Source: Cognatishimia activa (GTDB lineage: Bacteria; Pseudomonadota; Alphaproteobacteria; Rhodobacterales; Rhodobacteraceae). From it: 64,000 nt of DNA. The DNA lies in NCBI RefSeq assembly GCF_001458335.1, contig NZ_CYTO01000020.1, positions 62,001-126,000 on the forward strand, in the 5' to 3' direction. The notes beneath the pieces were generated by a model, which saw only the letters and a program-made list of their open reading frames with translations, made no database searches and had not been told where the DNA came from. Shown piece by piece: positions 1 to 9,347 of the stretch. Both the position numbers and the translations under genes were made by a program. Position 1 is the first letter of the stretch, and the number at the start of each line of letters is the position of its first letter.

Positions 1-285
<285 letters not shown>

Positions 286-361
286 TCGCGCGCAATTTTC
301 TTGGCAGACACGCTTGCCTCGCCATATTCTTTTGCAGGCATTGTTCTGAACCGGAGGACGT

Positions 362-1264
362 ATGGCCCGAGACAGGACACAGGGTGAAGATTATGTCGCC
401 CCGCTCAAGCGGCTCTTTGCGGGCATTCTTGTGGTGTGCCTGCTGGGAATCTTCCTGCTTTGGCGCATAGATAGCCCTCGGGTTGAGCAATTCCGCGCAA
501 ACCTTGTTGACCGGTTTGTGCCATCCTTTGAATGGGCCATGGCCCCTGTCACTGGGACGATCAACCTGTTCCGCGATTTCCAAAGCTATCAACGGGTCGT
601 GGAGCAAAACAAAGAACTCCGTCGCGAATTGCAGCAGATGAAGGCTTGGAAAGAAGCCGCGCTGCAGCTTGAACAAGAAAATGCACGGCTATTGGATCTG
701 AACAACGTGCGGCTTGATCCGCGGCTGACCTACATCACTGGCGTTGTTCTTGCGGATAGTGGCTCCCCCTTCCGTCAGTCGGTGCTGCTAAATATTGGCG
801 CACGCGACGGAGTTGTGGATGGTTGGGCCGCGATGGATGGGATCGGTCTTGTGGGACGCATCTCGGGCGTCGGTGAATCCACCAGCCGTACGATCCTATT
901 GACGGACGCATCATCGCGTATTCCAGCAACGATCCAGCCCTCAGGCCAAAACGCACTGATCGTGGGCGACAACACCCTCGCCCCCCATATCGACTTTGTC
1001 GAAAATGCCGACCAAGTCCGCCCCGGTGACCGGGTGGTGACATCGGGTGACGGTGGTGTTTTCCCCGCGGGACTTTTGATTGGTCGCATTGCATCAGATC
1101 CCGGTGGTCGCCTTCGCGTCCGGTTGGCAGCAGACTACGAACGCTTGGAGTTCCTCCGTGTCTTGCGCGATTACGGCAAAGAACAGATTGAACAACCGGG
1201 CGAGCTGATCGCCCCTGAAGGTCTCGTTCAAAGCGACCTATCGTCGGAGGGCAGCGATGGCTGA
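362..1264 (+). CDS. mreC: Rod-shape determining protein MreC
   Basis: A 300-residue protein with a short cytoplasmic N-terminus, one membrane helix at about residues 18-36, a coiled coil at about 70-105 rich in Glu, Gln and Lys, and then the beta-rich periplasmic MreC domain (VLLNIGARDGVVDGWAA, then DRVVTSGDGGVFPAGLLIG). MreC bridges the MreB cytoskeleton to PBP2 and RodA in the periplasm. A GGAGG sequence sits just before the ATG at 362. The end overlaps the start of mreD by 8 bases, so the two are likely translated together. Length and domain order are typical for the family. Confidence 0.96.
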   Translation: MARDRTQGEDYVAPLKRLFAGILVVCLLGIFLLWRIDSPRVEQFRANLVDRFVPSFEWAMAPVTGTINLFRDFQSYQRVVEQNKELRRELQQMKAWKEAALQLEQENARLLDLNNVRLDPRLTYITGVVLADSGSPFRQSVLLNIGARDGVVDGWAAMDGIGLVGRISGVGESTSRTILLTDASSRIPATIQPSGQNALIVGDNTLAPHIDFVENADQVRPGDRVVTSGDGGVFPAGLLIGRIASDPGGRLRVRLAADYERLEFLRVLRDYGKEQIEQPGELIAPEGLVQSDLSSEGSDG

Positions 1265-1784
1265 GACCTCTGGCGCAAAACCATGGATCATGCGGATCAC
1301 CTTCGCGGTTTTGGCACTGGGGATCCTGTACTGGCAACTCATGCCGTTGAACACGGTTCCCAGCAACTTCGCTGGACCGGATCTGCTGCTGGTCTTGATG
1401 ATGGTTTGGGTTCTGCGCCGTCCTGACTACGCGCCGGTCTATCTCATAGCAGGTCTTATGCTGCTCGCTGACTTCCTGCTGTCTCGCCCCCCCGGCCTGA
1501 TGGCTGCACTCACGGTCATCGTCACTGAAAACCTGCGCCGACGCTCCATGACGGGGGTTGAAATGCAGTTCTCGATGGAATGGCTTACGGCAGCCGCTGG
1601 TCTTGCCGCGATTGTGATTGGCAACCGCGTTCTCCTGTCGATATTCCTGCTGGATCAGTCATCTCTGGGCCTTACATTGATCCAATTGATCAGCAGCTTT
1701 GTCATCTATCCGATCGTTGCAAGCGGATTTGGCCTACTGATGGGCATCCGCCAGACCCGTTTCCGTGAAGGAGACCTGACGTGA
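1257..1784 (+). CDS. mreD: Rod-shape determining membrane protein MreD
   Basis: A 175-residue, very hydrophobic protein with about five membrane helices, placed between mreC and the PBP2 gene, where mreD is always found. MreD is poorly conserved in sequence, so the call rests on size, topology and position. It belongs to the elongasome and supports MreC and PBP2/RodA function. It overlaps mreC by 8 bases and the next gene by 4 bases, which points to a single tightly coupled operon. Confidence 0.9.
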   Translation: MAETSGAKPWIMRITFAVLALGILYWQLMPLNTVPSNFAGPDLLLVLMMVWVLRRPDYAPVYLIAGLMLLADFLLSRPPGLMAALTVIVTENLRRRSMTGVEMQFSMEWLTAAAGLAAIVIGNRVLLSIFLLDQSSLGLTLIQLISSFVIYPIVASGFGLLMGIRQTRFREGDLT

Positions 1785-3727
1785 AGCGCACTGCCGCAGA
1801 AACTGCCGCAAGTCATAACCGGCTGAGCCGCCGCGCCTTGTTGCTTGGCGGCGCACAGCTCGGGTTCATGGGGTTGTTGGGCCTACGCATGCGGTATTTG
1901 CAGGTCGACCAAGCGGATGAGTTCCGGCTTCTTGCAGAAGAGAACCGTATCAACGTACGCCTAATCCCTCCAGCACGGGGCGAGATCTATGACCGCAACG
2001 GAGTCACCATCGCCGCCAACGAACCCAGCTACCGTATTACCATCGTCCGCGAGGATGCTGGCGATGTTGGGGAAGTTATCGGCCGTCTCTCGACATTGAT
2101 TGAGCTGGATGACACCGCTTTGAACCGGGCGATGACAGAGATGAAGCGGTCTCCGCCGTTCCTGCCAGTCACGGTTGCAGAGCGCATCAGCTGGGAGGAA
2201 ATGTCTCGCGTGGCAGTGAACGCCCCGGCTCTCCCGGGTGTGACTCCCGAAGTTGGCCTGTCACGTGTCTACCCCTATGGAGTAGATTTCGCCCATGTGG
2301 TTGGCTATGTCGGCCCCGTTTCTGACTATGATCTCTCAAAGATCGAAGATCCCGATCAGTTGCTTTTGATCCCGCGTTTCCAAATCGGAAAGGTTGGCCT
2401 AGAGGCCAAACGCGAAGAGAAGCTGCGGGGCAAAGCGGGAACCAAACAGGTTGAAGTGAACGCCGTTGGCCGTGTCATGCGCGAGCTGGATCGACGCGAA
2501 GGTCAAACCGGGGATGACCTGCAGATCACTGTGGATCAAAAGCTGCAAAGCTATATCCAAGCGCGGCTTGGCGACGAAAGCGCCGCCGCCGTTGTTATGG
2601 ACTGCAAGACGGGAGAAATCCTAGCGATAAACTCCGCGCCGACCTTTGATCCCAACCTATTCGTGCGGGGTATTTCGGTCGCCGATTATTCCACACTCAC
2701 GGAAAACGATCATCGCCCGTTGGCAACAAAATCTGTGCAGGGCACCTACCCACCTGGTTCCACCTATAAAATGGTCGTCGCCCTCGCAGCACTTGAAGCG
2801 GGCGTGATTGACAGCAAGACGACTTACTACTGCTCCGGCAAGCTCAAGGTTTCCAACCGTGACTTCCACTGCTGGAAGCGTGGTGGCCACGGGCATATGA
2901 ACTTGGAAGGCGCCTTGCGGGAAAGCTGTGATGTGTTCTTTTATGAATGCGCTTTGGAAGTGGGCATTGAAAAGATCACCGAGATGGCAAACCGTCTTGG
3001 GCTCGGCGTCAAGCATGGCATTCCAATGTCTGCGGTTGCCACCGGCCTAACGCCGACAAAAGGCTGGAAAGCCCGAAATATCGATCAAGACTGGGTGATT
3101 GGTGACACTGTAAACGCATCGATCGGTCAAGGATTTGTGCTGACATCACCATTGCAACTGGCCGTGATGACCGCGCGACTGGCATCTGGCAAAGCTGTGG
3201 AGCCACAACTTCTGAAATCGATCAACGGTATCGATCAAACGGTTCCCGCCGAAGATGTTCCGGACCTGGACGTCAATCCAAACCACCTGCGCATGGTACG
3301 CCAGGCGATGTTTGCGGTATCAAACCATCGCAAAGGCACGGCCTACAGCCAGCGCATCATCAAAGATGAAGTGCGCCTTGCGGGCAAAACAGGCACCAGC
3401 CAGGTGCGCAACATTACGGCCGCGGAACGTCGCGCCGGCGTTATTCGTAACGAAGACCTTCCATGGGAGCGTCGCGACCACGGGTTGTTTGTGAACTTCG
3501 CCCCCTACAACGATCCGCGCATCGCTGTTGCGGTTGTTGTCGAGCATGGTGGCGGCTCTAAAGCAGCGACACCCATTGCCCGCGACATCACACTTCAAGC
3601 GCTTTATGATGGCGACCCGCCGCTTGACGCTTACCCGTCAAAAGATCGCAACCGCATAAAGTCACAGCAAGAACGCTTACGCCTCGAAAACCCAAGCTTG
3701 GGTAGCTCAGGAAACGACCGCGCATGA
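1781..3727 (+). CDS. mrdA: Penicillin-binding protein 2, elongation transpeptidase
   Basis: A 648-residue class B PBP. An N-terminal membrane anchor (about residues 20-42) is followed by the PBP dimerisation/pedestal domain (PPARGEIYDRNG) and the transpeptidase domain. The catalytic motifs are visible: STYK at 327-330, SCD at 382-384 and KTGT at 536-539. It cross-links peptidoglycan during side-wall elongation together with RodA. The GTG at 1781 overlaps the mreD stop, and the stop overlaps rodA by 4 bases. Active-site motifs are intact, so the enzyme should be functional. Beta-lactams of the mecillinam type target this family. Confidence 0.97.
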   Translation: MKRTAAETAASHNRLSRRALLLGGAQLGFMGLLGLRMRYLQVDQADEFRLLAEENRINVRLIPPARGEIYDRNGVTIAANEPSYRITIVREDAGDVGEVIGRLSTLIELDDTALNRAMTEMKRSPPFLPVTVAERISWEEMSRVAVNAPALPGVTPEVGLSRVYPYGVDFAHVVGYVGPVSDYDLSKIEDPDQLLLIPRFQIGKVGLEAKREEKLRGKAGTKQVEVNAVGRVMRELDRREGQTGDDLQITVDQKLQSYIQARLGDESAAAVVMDCKTGEILAINSAPTFDPNLFVRGISVADYSTLTENDHRPLATKSVQGTYPPGSTYKMVVALAALEAGVIDSKTTYYCSGKLKVSNRDFHCWKRGGHGHMNLEGALRESCDVFFYECALEVGIEKITEMANRLGLGVKHGIPMSAVATGLTPTKGWKARNIDQDWVIGDTVNASIGQGFVLTSPLQLAVMTARLASGKAVEPQLLKSINGIDQTVPAEDVPDLDVNPNHLRMVRQAMFAVSNHRKGTAYSQRIIKDEVRLAGKTGTSQVRNITAAERRAGVIRNEDLPWERRDHGLFVNFAPYNDPRIAVAVVVEHGGGSKAATPIARDITLQALYDGDPPLDAYPSKDRNRIKSQQERLRLENPSLGSSGNDRA

Positions 3728-4863
3728 GCTATCTTGAGTATTCCGTCAAATCGGTACCCACCGGTCTTCGCAAAATCCTGCATATGAACTGGGCGTTGGT
3801 GGTGCTTCTAATCACCGTCGCATGCGCGGGCTTTCTCATGCTGTATTCCGTTGCCGGCGGGTCCTACACCCCATGGGCGGAAGCACAAATGAAACGCTTC
3901 ATCATGGGCCTCGTGCTTATGTTCGGCGTTGCCATGGTACCGATATGGTTCTGGCGCAATGTTTCAGGTGTGCTCTACGCGGCCTCATTGGTGCTTTTGA
4001 TCCTCGTAGAGGTTATGGGCACCGTTCAGATGGGGGCGCAGCGATGGATTGATCTTGGGTTCATGCGCCTGCAACCGTCAGAGCTGATGAAGATCACCTT
4101 AGTGATGTTCTTAGCGGCTTATTACGACTGGCTCCCGGCAAACCGTACCTCCAAGCCACAGTGGATATTGCTGCCAATCTTGATCACCCTGTTGCCGACA
4201 TATCTTGTCTTGCAACAACCCGATCTTGGTACATCCCTTCTGTTGCTCATGGGCGGAGCCATTGTGATTTTCCTTGCCGGGGTTCACTGGGCTTATTTCG
4301 CGGCGGTCATCACGCTCGCAGTCGGCCTTGTCACAGCCGTGTTTCAGTCGCGTGGAACCGGTTGGCAGTTTTTACAAGACTATCAATACCGCCGTATCGA
4401 TACATTCTTGGACCCGGCCTCTGACCCGCTCGGGGCAGGTTACCACATCACCCAATCCAAAATCGCCTTGGGCTCCGGCGGCTGGACCGGGCGCGGCTTT
4501 ATGCAAGGCACCCAAAGTCGACTAAACTTCCTACCGGAAAAACACACAGACTTCATTTTTACCACGCTTGCGGAAGAGTTTGGCTTTATCGGCGCGATTT
4601 CATTGCTGCTTCTTTATGCCTTAATCATCGTCTTCTGCGTGGTGTCGGCGATCCAAAACAAAGATCGGTTCTCGTCACTGATGACCATGGGCATTGCAGG
4701 CACCTTCTTCCTGTTCTTCGCGGTGAACATGTCCATGGTGATGGGATTGGCACCGGTGGTGGGCGTGCCGCTCCCGCTGGTGAGCTATGGTGGATCCGCG
4801 ATGCTTGTCTTGATGGTGGCATTTGGCTTGGTGCAAAGCGCCCATGTGCATCGCCCGCGCTAA
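3724..4863 (+). CDS. rodA: SEDS peptidoglycan glycosyltransferase RodA
   Basis: A 379-residue polytopic membrane protein of the SEDS family. The conserved block LNFLPEKHTDFIFTTLAEEF and the late motif around GVPLPLVSYGGSAM are clear. RodA polymerises lipid II into glycan strands and pairs with the class B PBP encoded just upstream. The ATG at 3724 overlaps the mrdA stop in an ATGA. RodA rather than FtsW is chosen because of the mre/mrdA operon. This is the last gene of the rod operon, and it meets the LysR gene tail to tail with a 4-base overlap and no intergenic terminator. Confidence 0.96.
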   Translation: MSYLEYSVKSVPTGLRKILHMNWALVVLLITVACAGFLMLYSVAGGSYTPWAEAQMKRFIMGLVLMFGVAMVPIWFWRNVSGVLYAASLVLLILVEVMGTVQMGAQRWIDLGFMRLQPSELMKITLVMFLAAYYDWLPANRTSKPQWILLPILITLLPTYLVLQQPDLGTSLLLLMGGAIVIFLAGVHWAYFAAVITLAVGLVTAVFQSRGTGWQFLQDYQYRRIDTFLDPASDPLGAGYHITQSKIALGSGGWTGRGFMQGTQSRLNFLPEKHTDFIFTTLAEEFGFIGAISLLLLYALIIVFCVVSAIQNKDRFSSLMTMGIAGTFFLFFAVNMSMVMGLAPVVGVPLPLVSYGGSAMLVLMVAFGLVQSAHVHRPR

Positions 4864-5690
4864 CGGAACTGCATCAATTTCAGGATCAGCTCAGTCAACG
4901 GTGCATCGACCTGGCTTTGCCAGCAAAGCAACCCAATCGATCTGGAGACGCCAAGGCTTTCAAAGTGAAGATTGGCGTCATCAAGTCTGAGCCCCGGCCA
5001 TTTGGGCAGGACAGCTTGCCCCAAGCCGTCGATGACCATCTGAGCGATCACCTCAGGCGCGTCCATCTCACAGATCACGCGAGGGCTATGGTTATATTGG
5101 CGCAGCGCTTCCCAGCACGTGCGGCCGCCCCATGAGTTACGGTCATAGACAACAAAGGGCTGATCTTGAGGCTTATCCTTGCGACGGACGAGACCTATCT
5201 CTTGCGTTGCGATCTCGTAAAAGCGGACCGATTTGGGCAATTCAAAAGGCGGCGCAACCACGACAGCCATATCAATGTCTCGCGCTTCAAACGCTTCATA
5301 GAGCTCTTCCGATGAACCCGGCTGCAACTGTAAGGACACCTTTGCCGCCTCTCTTTGCATGCGCTCGACCAGGTCGGCACCAAACACGCTGAGGGCAGTC
5401 GAAATTGACCCGACACGCAGAGTTCCAGAGAGCTGCTTTGAGGCCAACAACCGCTCCATGTCATGACGCAGATGAAGCATGTGACGCACGGTTGGCTGGA
5501 TCGCGGCCCCGTCTGCGGTGATCGCCATCTTCTGTCCTTCACGTATGACCAACTTCACGCCAAGTTCAGCCTCCAACGCCGTCAATCGCTGAGAGACCGC
5601 CGCAGCGGTAAGGTTCTGCGCACGTGCCGCGGCAGCAATGCTGTTGTGCTCGGCAACCAAGAGAAAGCTTTCCAAGAACTTTAGATCCAT
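4860..5690 (-). CDS. LysR-family transcriptional regulator
   Basis: A 276-residue regulator with a typical LysR winged helix-turn-helix at residues 1-60 (MDLKFLESFLLVAEHNSIAA, then AVSQRLTALEAELGVKL) and a periplasmic-binding-like effector domain from about 90 to the end. It is read away from the VOC and GhrA-like genes across a 90-base gap, the standard arrangement in which a LysR protein controls the divergent genes. The effector is unknown; a substrate or product of the neighbouring hydroxyacid reductase would be a reasonable guess. Its 3' end overlaps the end of rodA on the other strand by 4 bases. Confidence 0.9.
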   Translation of the reverse strand: MDLKFLESFLLVAEHNSIAAAARAQNLTAAAVSQRLTALEAELGVKLVIREGQKMAITADGAAIQPTVRHMLHLRHDMERLLASKQLSGTLRVGSISTALSVFGADLVERMQREAAKVSLQLQPGSSEELYEAFEARDIDMAVVVAPPFELPKSVRFYEIATQEIGLVRRKDKPQDQPFVVYDRNSWGGRTCWEALRQYNHSPRVICEMDAPEVIAQMVIDGLGQAVLPKWPGLRLDDANLHFESLGVSRSIGLLCWQSQVDAPLTELILKLMQFR

Positions 5691-5780
5691 AGTTTTACTT
5701 ACTATAGAAGAAACAAAAGAAAGCTAACCTAAATTTATAAGGACGTGTTATCTCTAACGAAACAACATCAGGATACTCCA

Positions 5781-6191
5781 ATGCCAGCGTTCCACCTCGC
5801 ATTTCACGTCACAGATTTGGACAAAAGCCGCATGTTTTACGGCGACATTCTGGGCTGCCAAGAGGGCCGCTCTGCCGAGACCTGGGTCGATTTCGATTTT
5901 TTTGGAAACCAAATATCGCTCCACCTTGGTACACCCTTTCCGGTAACGAAATCCGGCAAGGTGGGAAAACACGATGTCCCGATGCCACATTTCGGAGCAG
6001 TGCTGCCAATGCCTCAGTGGCGAGATCTATTGGTGCGGCTTGAAGATCAAACGATTGAATTTGAAATCCCCCCGCAGATCAGGTTTGCAGGCGAGCCTGG
6101 AGAGCAGGCCACGATGTTTTTTTATGATCCGTCTGGCAACCCAATCGAGATCAAGGGGTTTCATGATGAAAGCGGAGTGTTTGCGTCGTGA
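5781..6191 (+). CDS. VOC-family (glyoxalase/dioxygenase fold) protein
   Basis: A 136-residue single-domain protein of the vicinal oxygen chelate fold. It begins with the usual first strand and metal-ligand region (MPAFHLAFHVTDLDKSRMFY) and ends with the second half (MFFYDPSGNPIEIKGF), which carries the Glu that is a metal ligand in this superfamily. The ATG at 5781 starts the domain cleanly; an upstream in-frame GTG at 5745 would add 12 unrelated residues. It overlaps the next gene by 4 bases. Substrate is not predictable. Members act as dioxygenases, isomerases or resistance proteins. Confidence 0.85.
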   Translation: MPAFHLAFHVTDLDKSRMFYGDILGCQEGRSAETWVDFDFFGNQISLHLGTPFPVTKSGKVGKHDVPMPHFGAVLPMPQWRDLLVRLEDQTIEFEIPPQIRFAGEPGEQATMFFYDPSGNPIEIKGFHDESGVFAS

Positions 6192-7117
6192 TCAAAGTTC
6201 TCTTCGCCGCTGGTGACGAAAACTGGCAAACTTACGAGGCTCCACTTACCAAAGCATTTGAGGACCGAAGCCTGAGCATTGACCTCAGCACGGCACACCC
6301 CGCCGAGGACTCAGACTATATCATCTACGCGCCAGTCAGCGACCTAAAAGACTTTAGCCCATTCACCAAGTGCAAAGCGGTCCTAAGCCTTTGGGCAGGT
6401 GTCGAAAAGATCGTCGGCAATCTATCCCTCACCCAACCGCTTTGCCGGATGGTGGATCCGGGGTTAACGCAGGGGATGGTCGAATGGGTCACCGGTCATT
6501 GCATGCGGTATCATCTGGGGATTGACGAGGCGCTGGCCAGTCAAAACGGGCAATGGACCCCGAAAACCCCGCCACTTGCGCAGGATCGTAAGATCACGAT
6601 CTTAGGTCTCGGTGAACTTGGAACCGCCTGTGCAACCACCCTTGCTGGATTGGGGTTTGCGATGACAGGTTGGTCGCGGCGAAAGAAATCAATTGCCGGG
6701 ATCACTTGTCAATTCGGTGAAGAGGGTCTCACCGCAGCCCTCGAGAGCGCAGAGATTGTCGTGCTCTTGCTCCCAAATACCCCCTCCACCGAGAACACGC
6801 TGAATGCTGAGACACTCGCCCATTTGCCCAAAGGCGCTCGGATCATCAATCCTGGCAGAGGGACGCTGATTGATGATGCCGCTTTGATCGCAGCTCTCGA
6901 TCACGACCAGATTGCCCATGCAACCCTAGACGTTTTCCGCATTGAGCCTCTACCAGCCAATGATCCTTATTGGTCGCACCCAAAGGTCACCGTGACACCG
7001 CATATTGCCGCTGAAACGCGCCCAAGTTCTGCATCAGAAGTTATTGCCGAAAACATCGCACGCTGCGAGAGCGGTCAATCCCTGCTCCATCAGGTGGACA
7101 AAGCAGCGGGATACTAA
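6188..7117 (+). CDS. ghrA: Glyoxylate/hydroxypyruvate reductase A-like 2-hydroxyacid dehydrogenase
   Basis: A 309-residue member of the D-2-hydroxyacid dehydrogenase family, closest in pattern to GhrA. The dinucleotide-binding loop G140-L-G142-E-L-G145 is present, as are the catalytic Arg in NPGRGTLID, the Glu in FRIEPLP and the His in TPHIAAE. It should reduce glyoxylate or hydroxypyruvate with NAD(P)H in the cytoplasm. The GTG start overlaps the VOC gene, and both are probably controlled by the divergent LysR gene. The symbol reflects family similarity; the real substrate may differ. Confidence 0.85.
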   Translation: MIKVLFAAGDENWQTYEAPLTKAFEDRSLSIDLSTAHPAEDSDYIIYAPVSDLKDFSPFTKCKAVLSLWAGVEKIVGNLSLTQPLCRMVDPGLTQGMVEWVTGHCMRYHLGIDEALASQNGQWTPKTPPLAQDRKITILGLGELGTACATTLAGLGFAMTGWSRRKKSIAGITCQFGEEGLTAALESAEIVVLLLPNTPSTENTLNAETLAHLPKGARIINPGRGTLIDDAALIAALDHDQIAHATLDVFRIEPLPANDPYWSHPKVTVTPHIAAETRPSSASEVIAENIARCESGQSLLHQVDKAAGY

Positions 7118-7192
7118 CGCAAATCCGGCTTTCTTTTTGGCTCAAATATCCGCGCCGCAGGCAGGATTTTCAAAGAAAATCCCGGGACCACC

Positions 7193-7990
7193 TCACCGCA
7201 AAATCGGCGGTTTGTCAGGATCGCTTCCCGGAGCGACCTGTACATATTCCGTTGGCTTCTCTGGTTCCGGCAAATCAAACCGCAAACCGACCCGTGCAAG
7301 CTGCGCAGCGACTGGATCATTGCTGTCAAAGAACCCCACATCCAAGGCGCCGGCCTCGATACCTGAGAAGGTCAAAGCTTCCGATACCGCCTTCGCCAAG
7401 GCGCTTTGTGCACCGTCAACAGCGCTTACAAAACCGATCATGTGGGACCGCGTTCCGTTTTCCTGAACCGTGCCAACCAAATAGGCCCATTTCGCCAAGC
7501 CAACCGCTGTCGATAGTTTTGCGTCCAGAGACGTCACCAATGTCTCTGGCAAACCGGCAGGCGCGGTGAACTCAGACATCCGCGCTTCCACCTCATCTGG
7601 TGCATTGCCAAGCGTGTCCACGAGCCAGCCCATCGCCTCCGCCGGTATCAAGATCGAAGACGGCGCGACTTCGAGGTTCACGCCTAAGCCAATACCCGAC
7701 GGGGCCAGCATGCCCGCCACAACACGACCGGAGAGCGCGACATAGGGCGCGGGCTTCCCGACGAATTCCGCTAAGCGATCCACTGTATCAAAAACCAGCA
7801 CAAAAGAATGATCCTGCACCTCAAACACCTCAGGAGAGATCTTCTCGTTTTCAGGCTCTTTCTCCAGCAACAAGAAGAGTTCCGCATCCGCAAGGCGTTC
7901 ATAAAACCGCAAGCGCGCATTGTCGTCAGCGGTGTTTGCTTCCATTTCCGCATGGGCTTTATCAAGCGGGGTCAGATCAATCTCGGTCAC
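7193..7990 (-). CDS. SseB-family protein
   Basis: A 265-residue protein beginning MTEIDLTPLDKAHAEME and containing the SseB N-terminal domain pattern (AELFLLLEKEP, later VLVFDTVDRLAEF and ILIPAEAMGWLVD). The molecular role of this domain is not firmly known; in enterobacteria one member has been linked to enhanced serine sensitivity. No signal peptide or membrane segment is seen. Its start codon overlaps the stop of the uracil-DNA glycosylase-like gene in an ATGA, so the two are co-transcribed. It faces the ghrA-like gene tail to tail, with a weak hairpin between them (7164-7182). Confidence 0.8.
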   Translation of the reverse strand: MTEIDLTPLDKAHAEMEANTADDNARLRFYERLADAELFLLLEKEPENEKISPEVFEVQDHSFVLVFDTVDRLAEFVGKPAPYVALSGRVVAGMLAPSGIGLGVNLEVAPSSILIPAEAMGWLVDTLGNAPDEVEARMSEFTAPAGLPETLVTSLDAKLSTAVGLAKWAYLVGTVQENGTRSHMIGFVSAVDGAQSALAKAVSEALTFSGIEAGALDVGFFDSNDPVAAQLARVGLRFDLPEPEKPTEYVQVAPGSDPDKPPILR

Positions 7991-8568
7991 GTCAGGGCCT
8001 CTTGGACAGCGTGGCGCAAAGCTGGCAATAGCTCGGCCTCAAACCACGGATGTTTCTTCAACCATGCCGTATTCCTCCAAGACGGATGTGGCAAGGGAAA
8101 GACGGTGGGCGCATGGTCGCGCCAAGCGGAAACTGTTTCAGTGACGCCGCGTGCGTCCAGATGCCACTTTTGTGCGTAACCACCAACCAAAAGCGTCAAG
8201 CGGACCGATCCCAGCTCAGCCAAAGCCCCGTCGCGCCAAGTTTTTGCGCATATTGGGGGCGGCGGCAGGTCAGAGCCTTTTGCATTGTATCCCGGAAAAC
8301 AGAACGCCATCGGCAGGATCGCGAGCTTACTTTGATCATAGAAGACATCTTCCCCAATCCCCATCCACTCTCTCAACCGGTCGCCGGATGGATCAGTGAA
8401 GGGTCGCCCGCTTTCATGGACCCGCGCACCCGGCGCTTGTCCCGCTACAAGAATACGCGCGCCGGGACGGAACCAGACAACTGGTCTCGGCCTATGTCGC
8501 GTATGGGTGTGTTCGAACCGATCCGAACACAACCGACAAGATAATATGTCAGCCCGTAGCCCCACCAC
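7987..8568 (-). CDS. Uracil-DNA glycosylase-family protein with 4Fe-4S motif
   Basis: A 193-residue member of the broad COG1573-type uracil-DNA glycosylase family. Motif A reads AGQAPGARVHESG and the late motif reads PLPHPSWRN. Cysteines C11, C14, C90 and C107 are spaced CxxC then C-x16-C, which fits the 4Fe-4S pattern of family 4 enzymes. The usual GEAPG of family 4 is GQAPG here, so specificity or activity may differ. It would excise uracil or act on related damaged bases. It forms a two-gene operon with the SseB-like gene and may start at the GTG or ATG near 8568. Confidence 0.8.
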   Translation of the reverse strand: MVGLRADILSCRLCSDRFEHTHTRHRPRPVVWFRPGARILVAGQAPGARVHESGRPFTDPSGDRLREWMGIGEDVFYDQSKLAILPMAFCFPGYNAKGSDLPPPPICAKTWRDGALAELGSVRLTLLVGGYAQKWHLDARGVTETVSAWRDHAPTVFPLPHPSWRNTAWLKKHPWFEAELLPALRHAVQEALT

Positions 8569-8574
8569 ATTATG

Positions 8575-9213
8575 CTAGGCAGAAGCCCGCAATGTCGCCA
8601 ACTTCGCGCCAAAACCAAGGAACACCACGCCGGTAACCCCCTTGAGCCAACGTTGGAACCCAGCATCGCGCGAAACGGCGGACAGCCGTGCTAAAAGCAA
8701 AACCATCGCAGTGAACCAAATCGCGTTGATAAAGGCGTGGATTGTGACCAGCATCAGAGAAGTCAGCGCTGTGTTGCCGCCCACCATGATGAACTGTGGG
8801 AAAGCCGCAAGGTAGAACATTGACACTTTCGGGTTCAGTGCGTTGGTCAGAAACCCTTCAACAAAAGACTTTTGCAAGCTACGCGCCCGTCTCGCAGGTG
8901 CAACAGCAACGGACGCAGTCGAACCATTCAAAGCCTCCATTAGTGACTTCAAACCGATCCAGCAAAGGTAAGCAGCTCCGAGGTACTTTAGCACCGCGAA
9001 AGCAGTGGCCGATTGCGTCAAAAGCAATGACAGACCGAATATTGAAAAGGCTCCATGCAAGTAAAAGGCGGTCAAAAATCCCACGACGTTGGCAAACCCT
9101 GCCCGACGACCGGACGTCGGAACGGTTTTTGCGATAAGCACCCCGTTCGGGCCAGGTGATATCACCAAGAGGCTGGCAACAAAGGCAAAAGTCAAAATGT
9201 CTGCGAGCGTCAT
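8575..9213 (-). CDS. LysE/RhtB-family amino acid exporter
   Basis: A 212-residue membrane protein with about six helices and the family's opening pattern (MTLADILTFAFVASLLVISP, then GPNGVLIAKT). Such proteins export amino acids or related compounds such as homoserine lactones. The ATG at 9213 is preceded by AAGGAGACC at good spacing; the longer in-frame reading to 9252 lacks this signal. It is divergent from the ArsR-type regulator with a 124-base AT-rich gap that holds a repeated motif, so that regulator could affect it too. The exported substrate cannot be told from sequence. Confidence 0.88.
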   Translation of the reverse strand: MTLADILTFAFVASLLVISPGPNGVLIAKTVPTSGRRAGFANVVGFLTAFYLHGAFSIFGLSLLLTQSATAFAVLKYLGAAYLCWIGLKSLMEALNGSTASVAVAPARRARSLQKSFVEGFLTNALNPKVSMFYLAAFPQFIMVGGNTALTSLMLVTIHAFINAIWFTAMVLLLARLSAVSRDAGFQRWLKGVTGVVFLGFGAKLATLRASA

Positions 9214-9277
9214 AAAGGTCTCCTTGCAAGCAGGCTCACCCTCGCGTGCCACCCCGGTAAAAGCAAATCAATTCTAT

Positions 9278-9347
9278 ATTTCGAAAATTATGAAAATATC
9301 TCTTGCGTGAATTTTTTATTTCGATATTTCTAGAATTATGAAAAATA
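9278..9347. promoter_or_regulatory. Direct repeats, likely ArsR-type operators
   Basis: Two similar 22-base AT-rich elements lie 48 bases apart at 9278-9299 and 9326-9347. Both begin ATTTC and share AATTATGAAAA. Each contains an imperfect inverted TTC...GAA symmetry, as ArsR-family operators often do. The second overlaps the ATG of the ArsR gene at 9338, and the first lies between it and the divergent LysE-type gene. Autoregulation by the adjacent regulator is the simplest reading; this is inference. Confidence 0.5.

Noticed and set aside
7164-7182. Inverted repeat GGATTTTC-AAA-GAAAATCC between two converging genes
   Set aside because: AT-rich, no T-run directly after the stem; too weak to call a terminator.
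8505-8530. A GTTCGAACC sequence that could be a tRNA T-loop
   Set aside because: It lies within the uracil-DNA glycosylase-like gene and no acceptor, D or anticodon stems can be formed around it.
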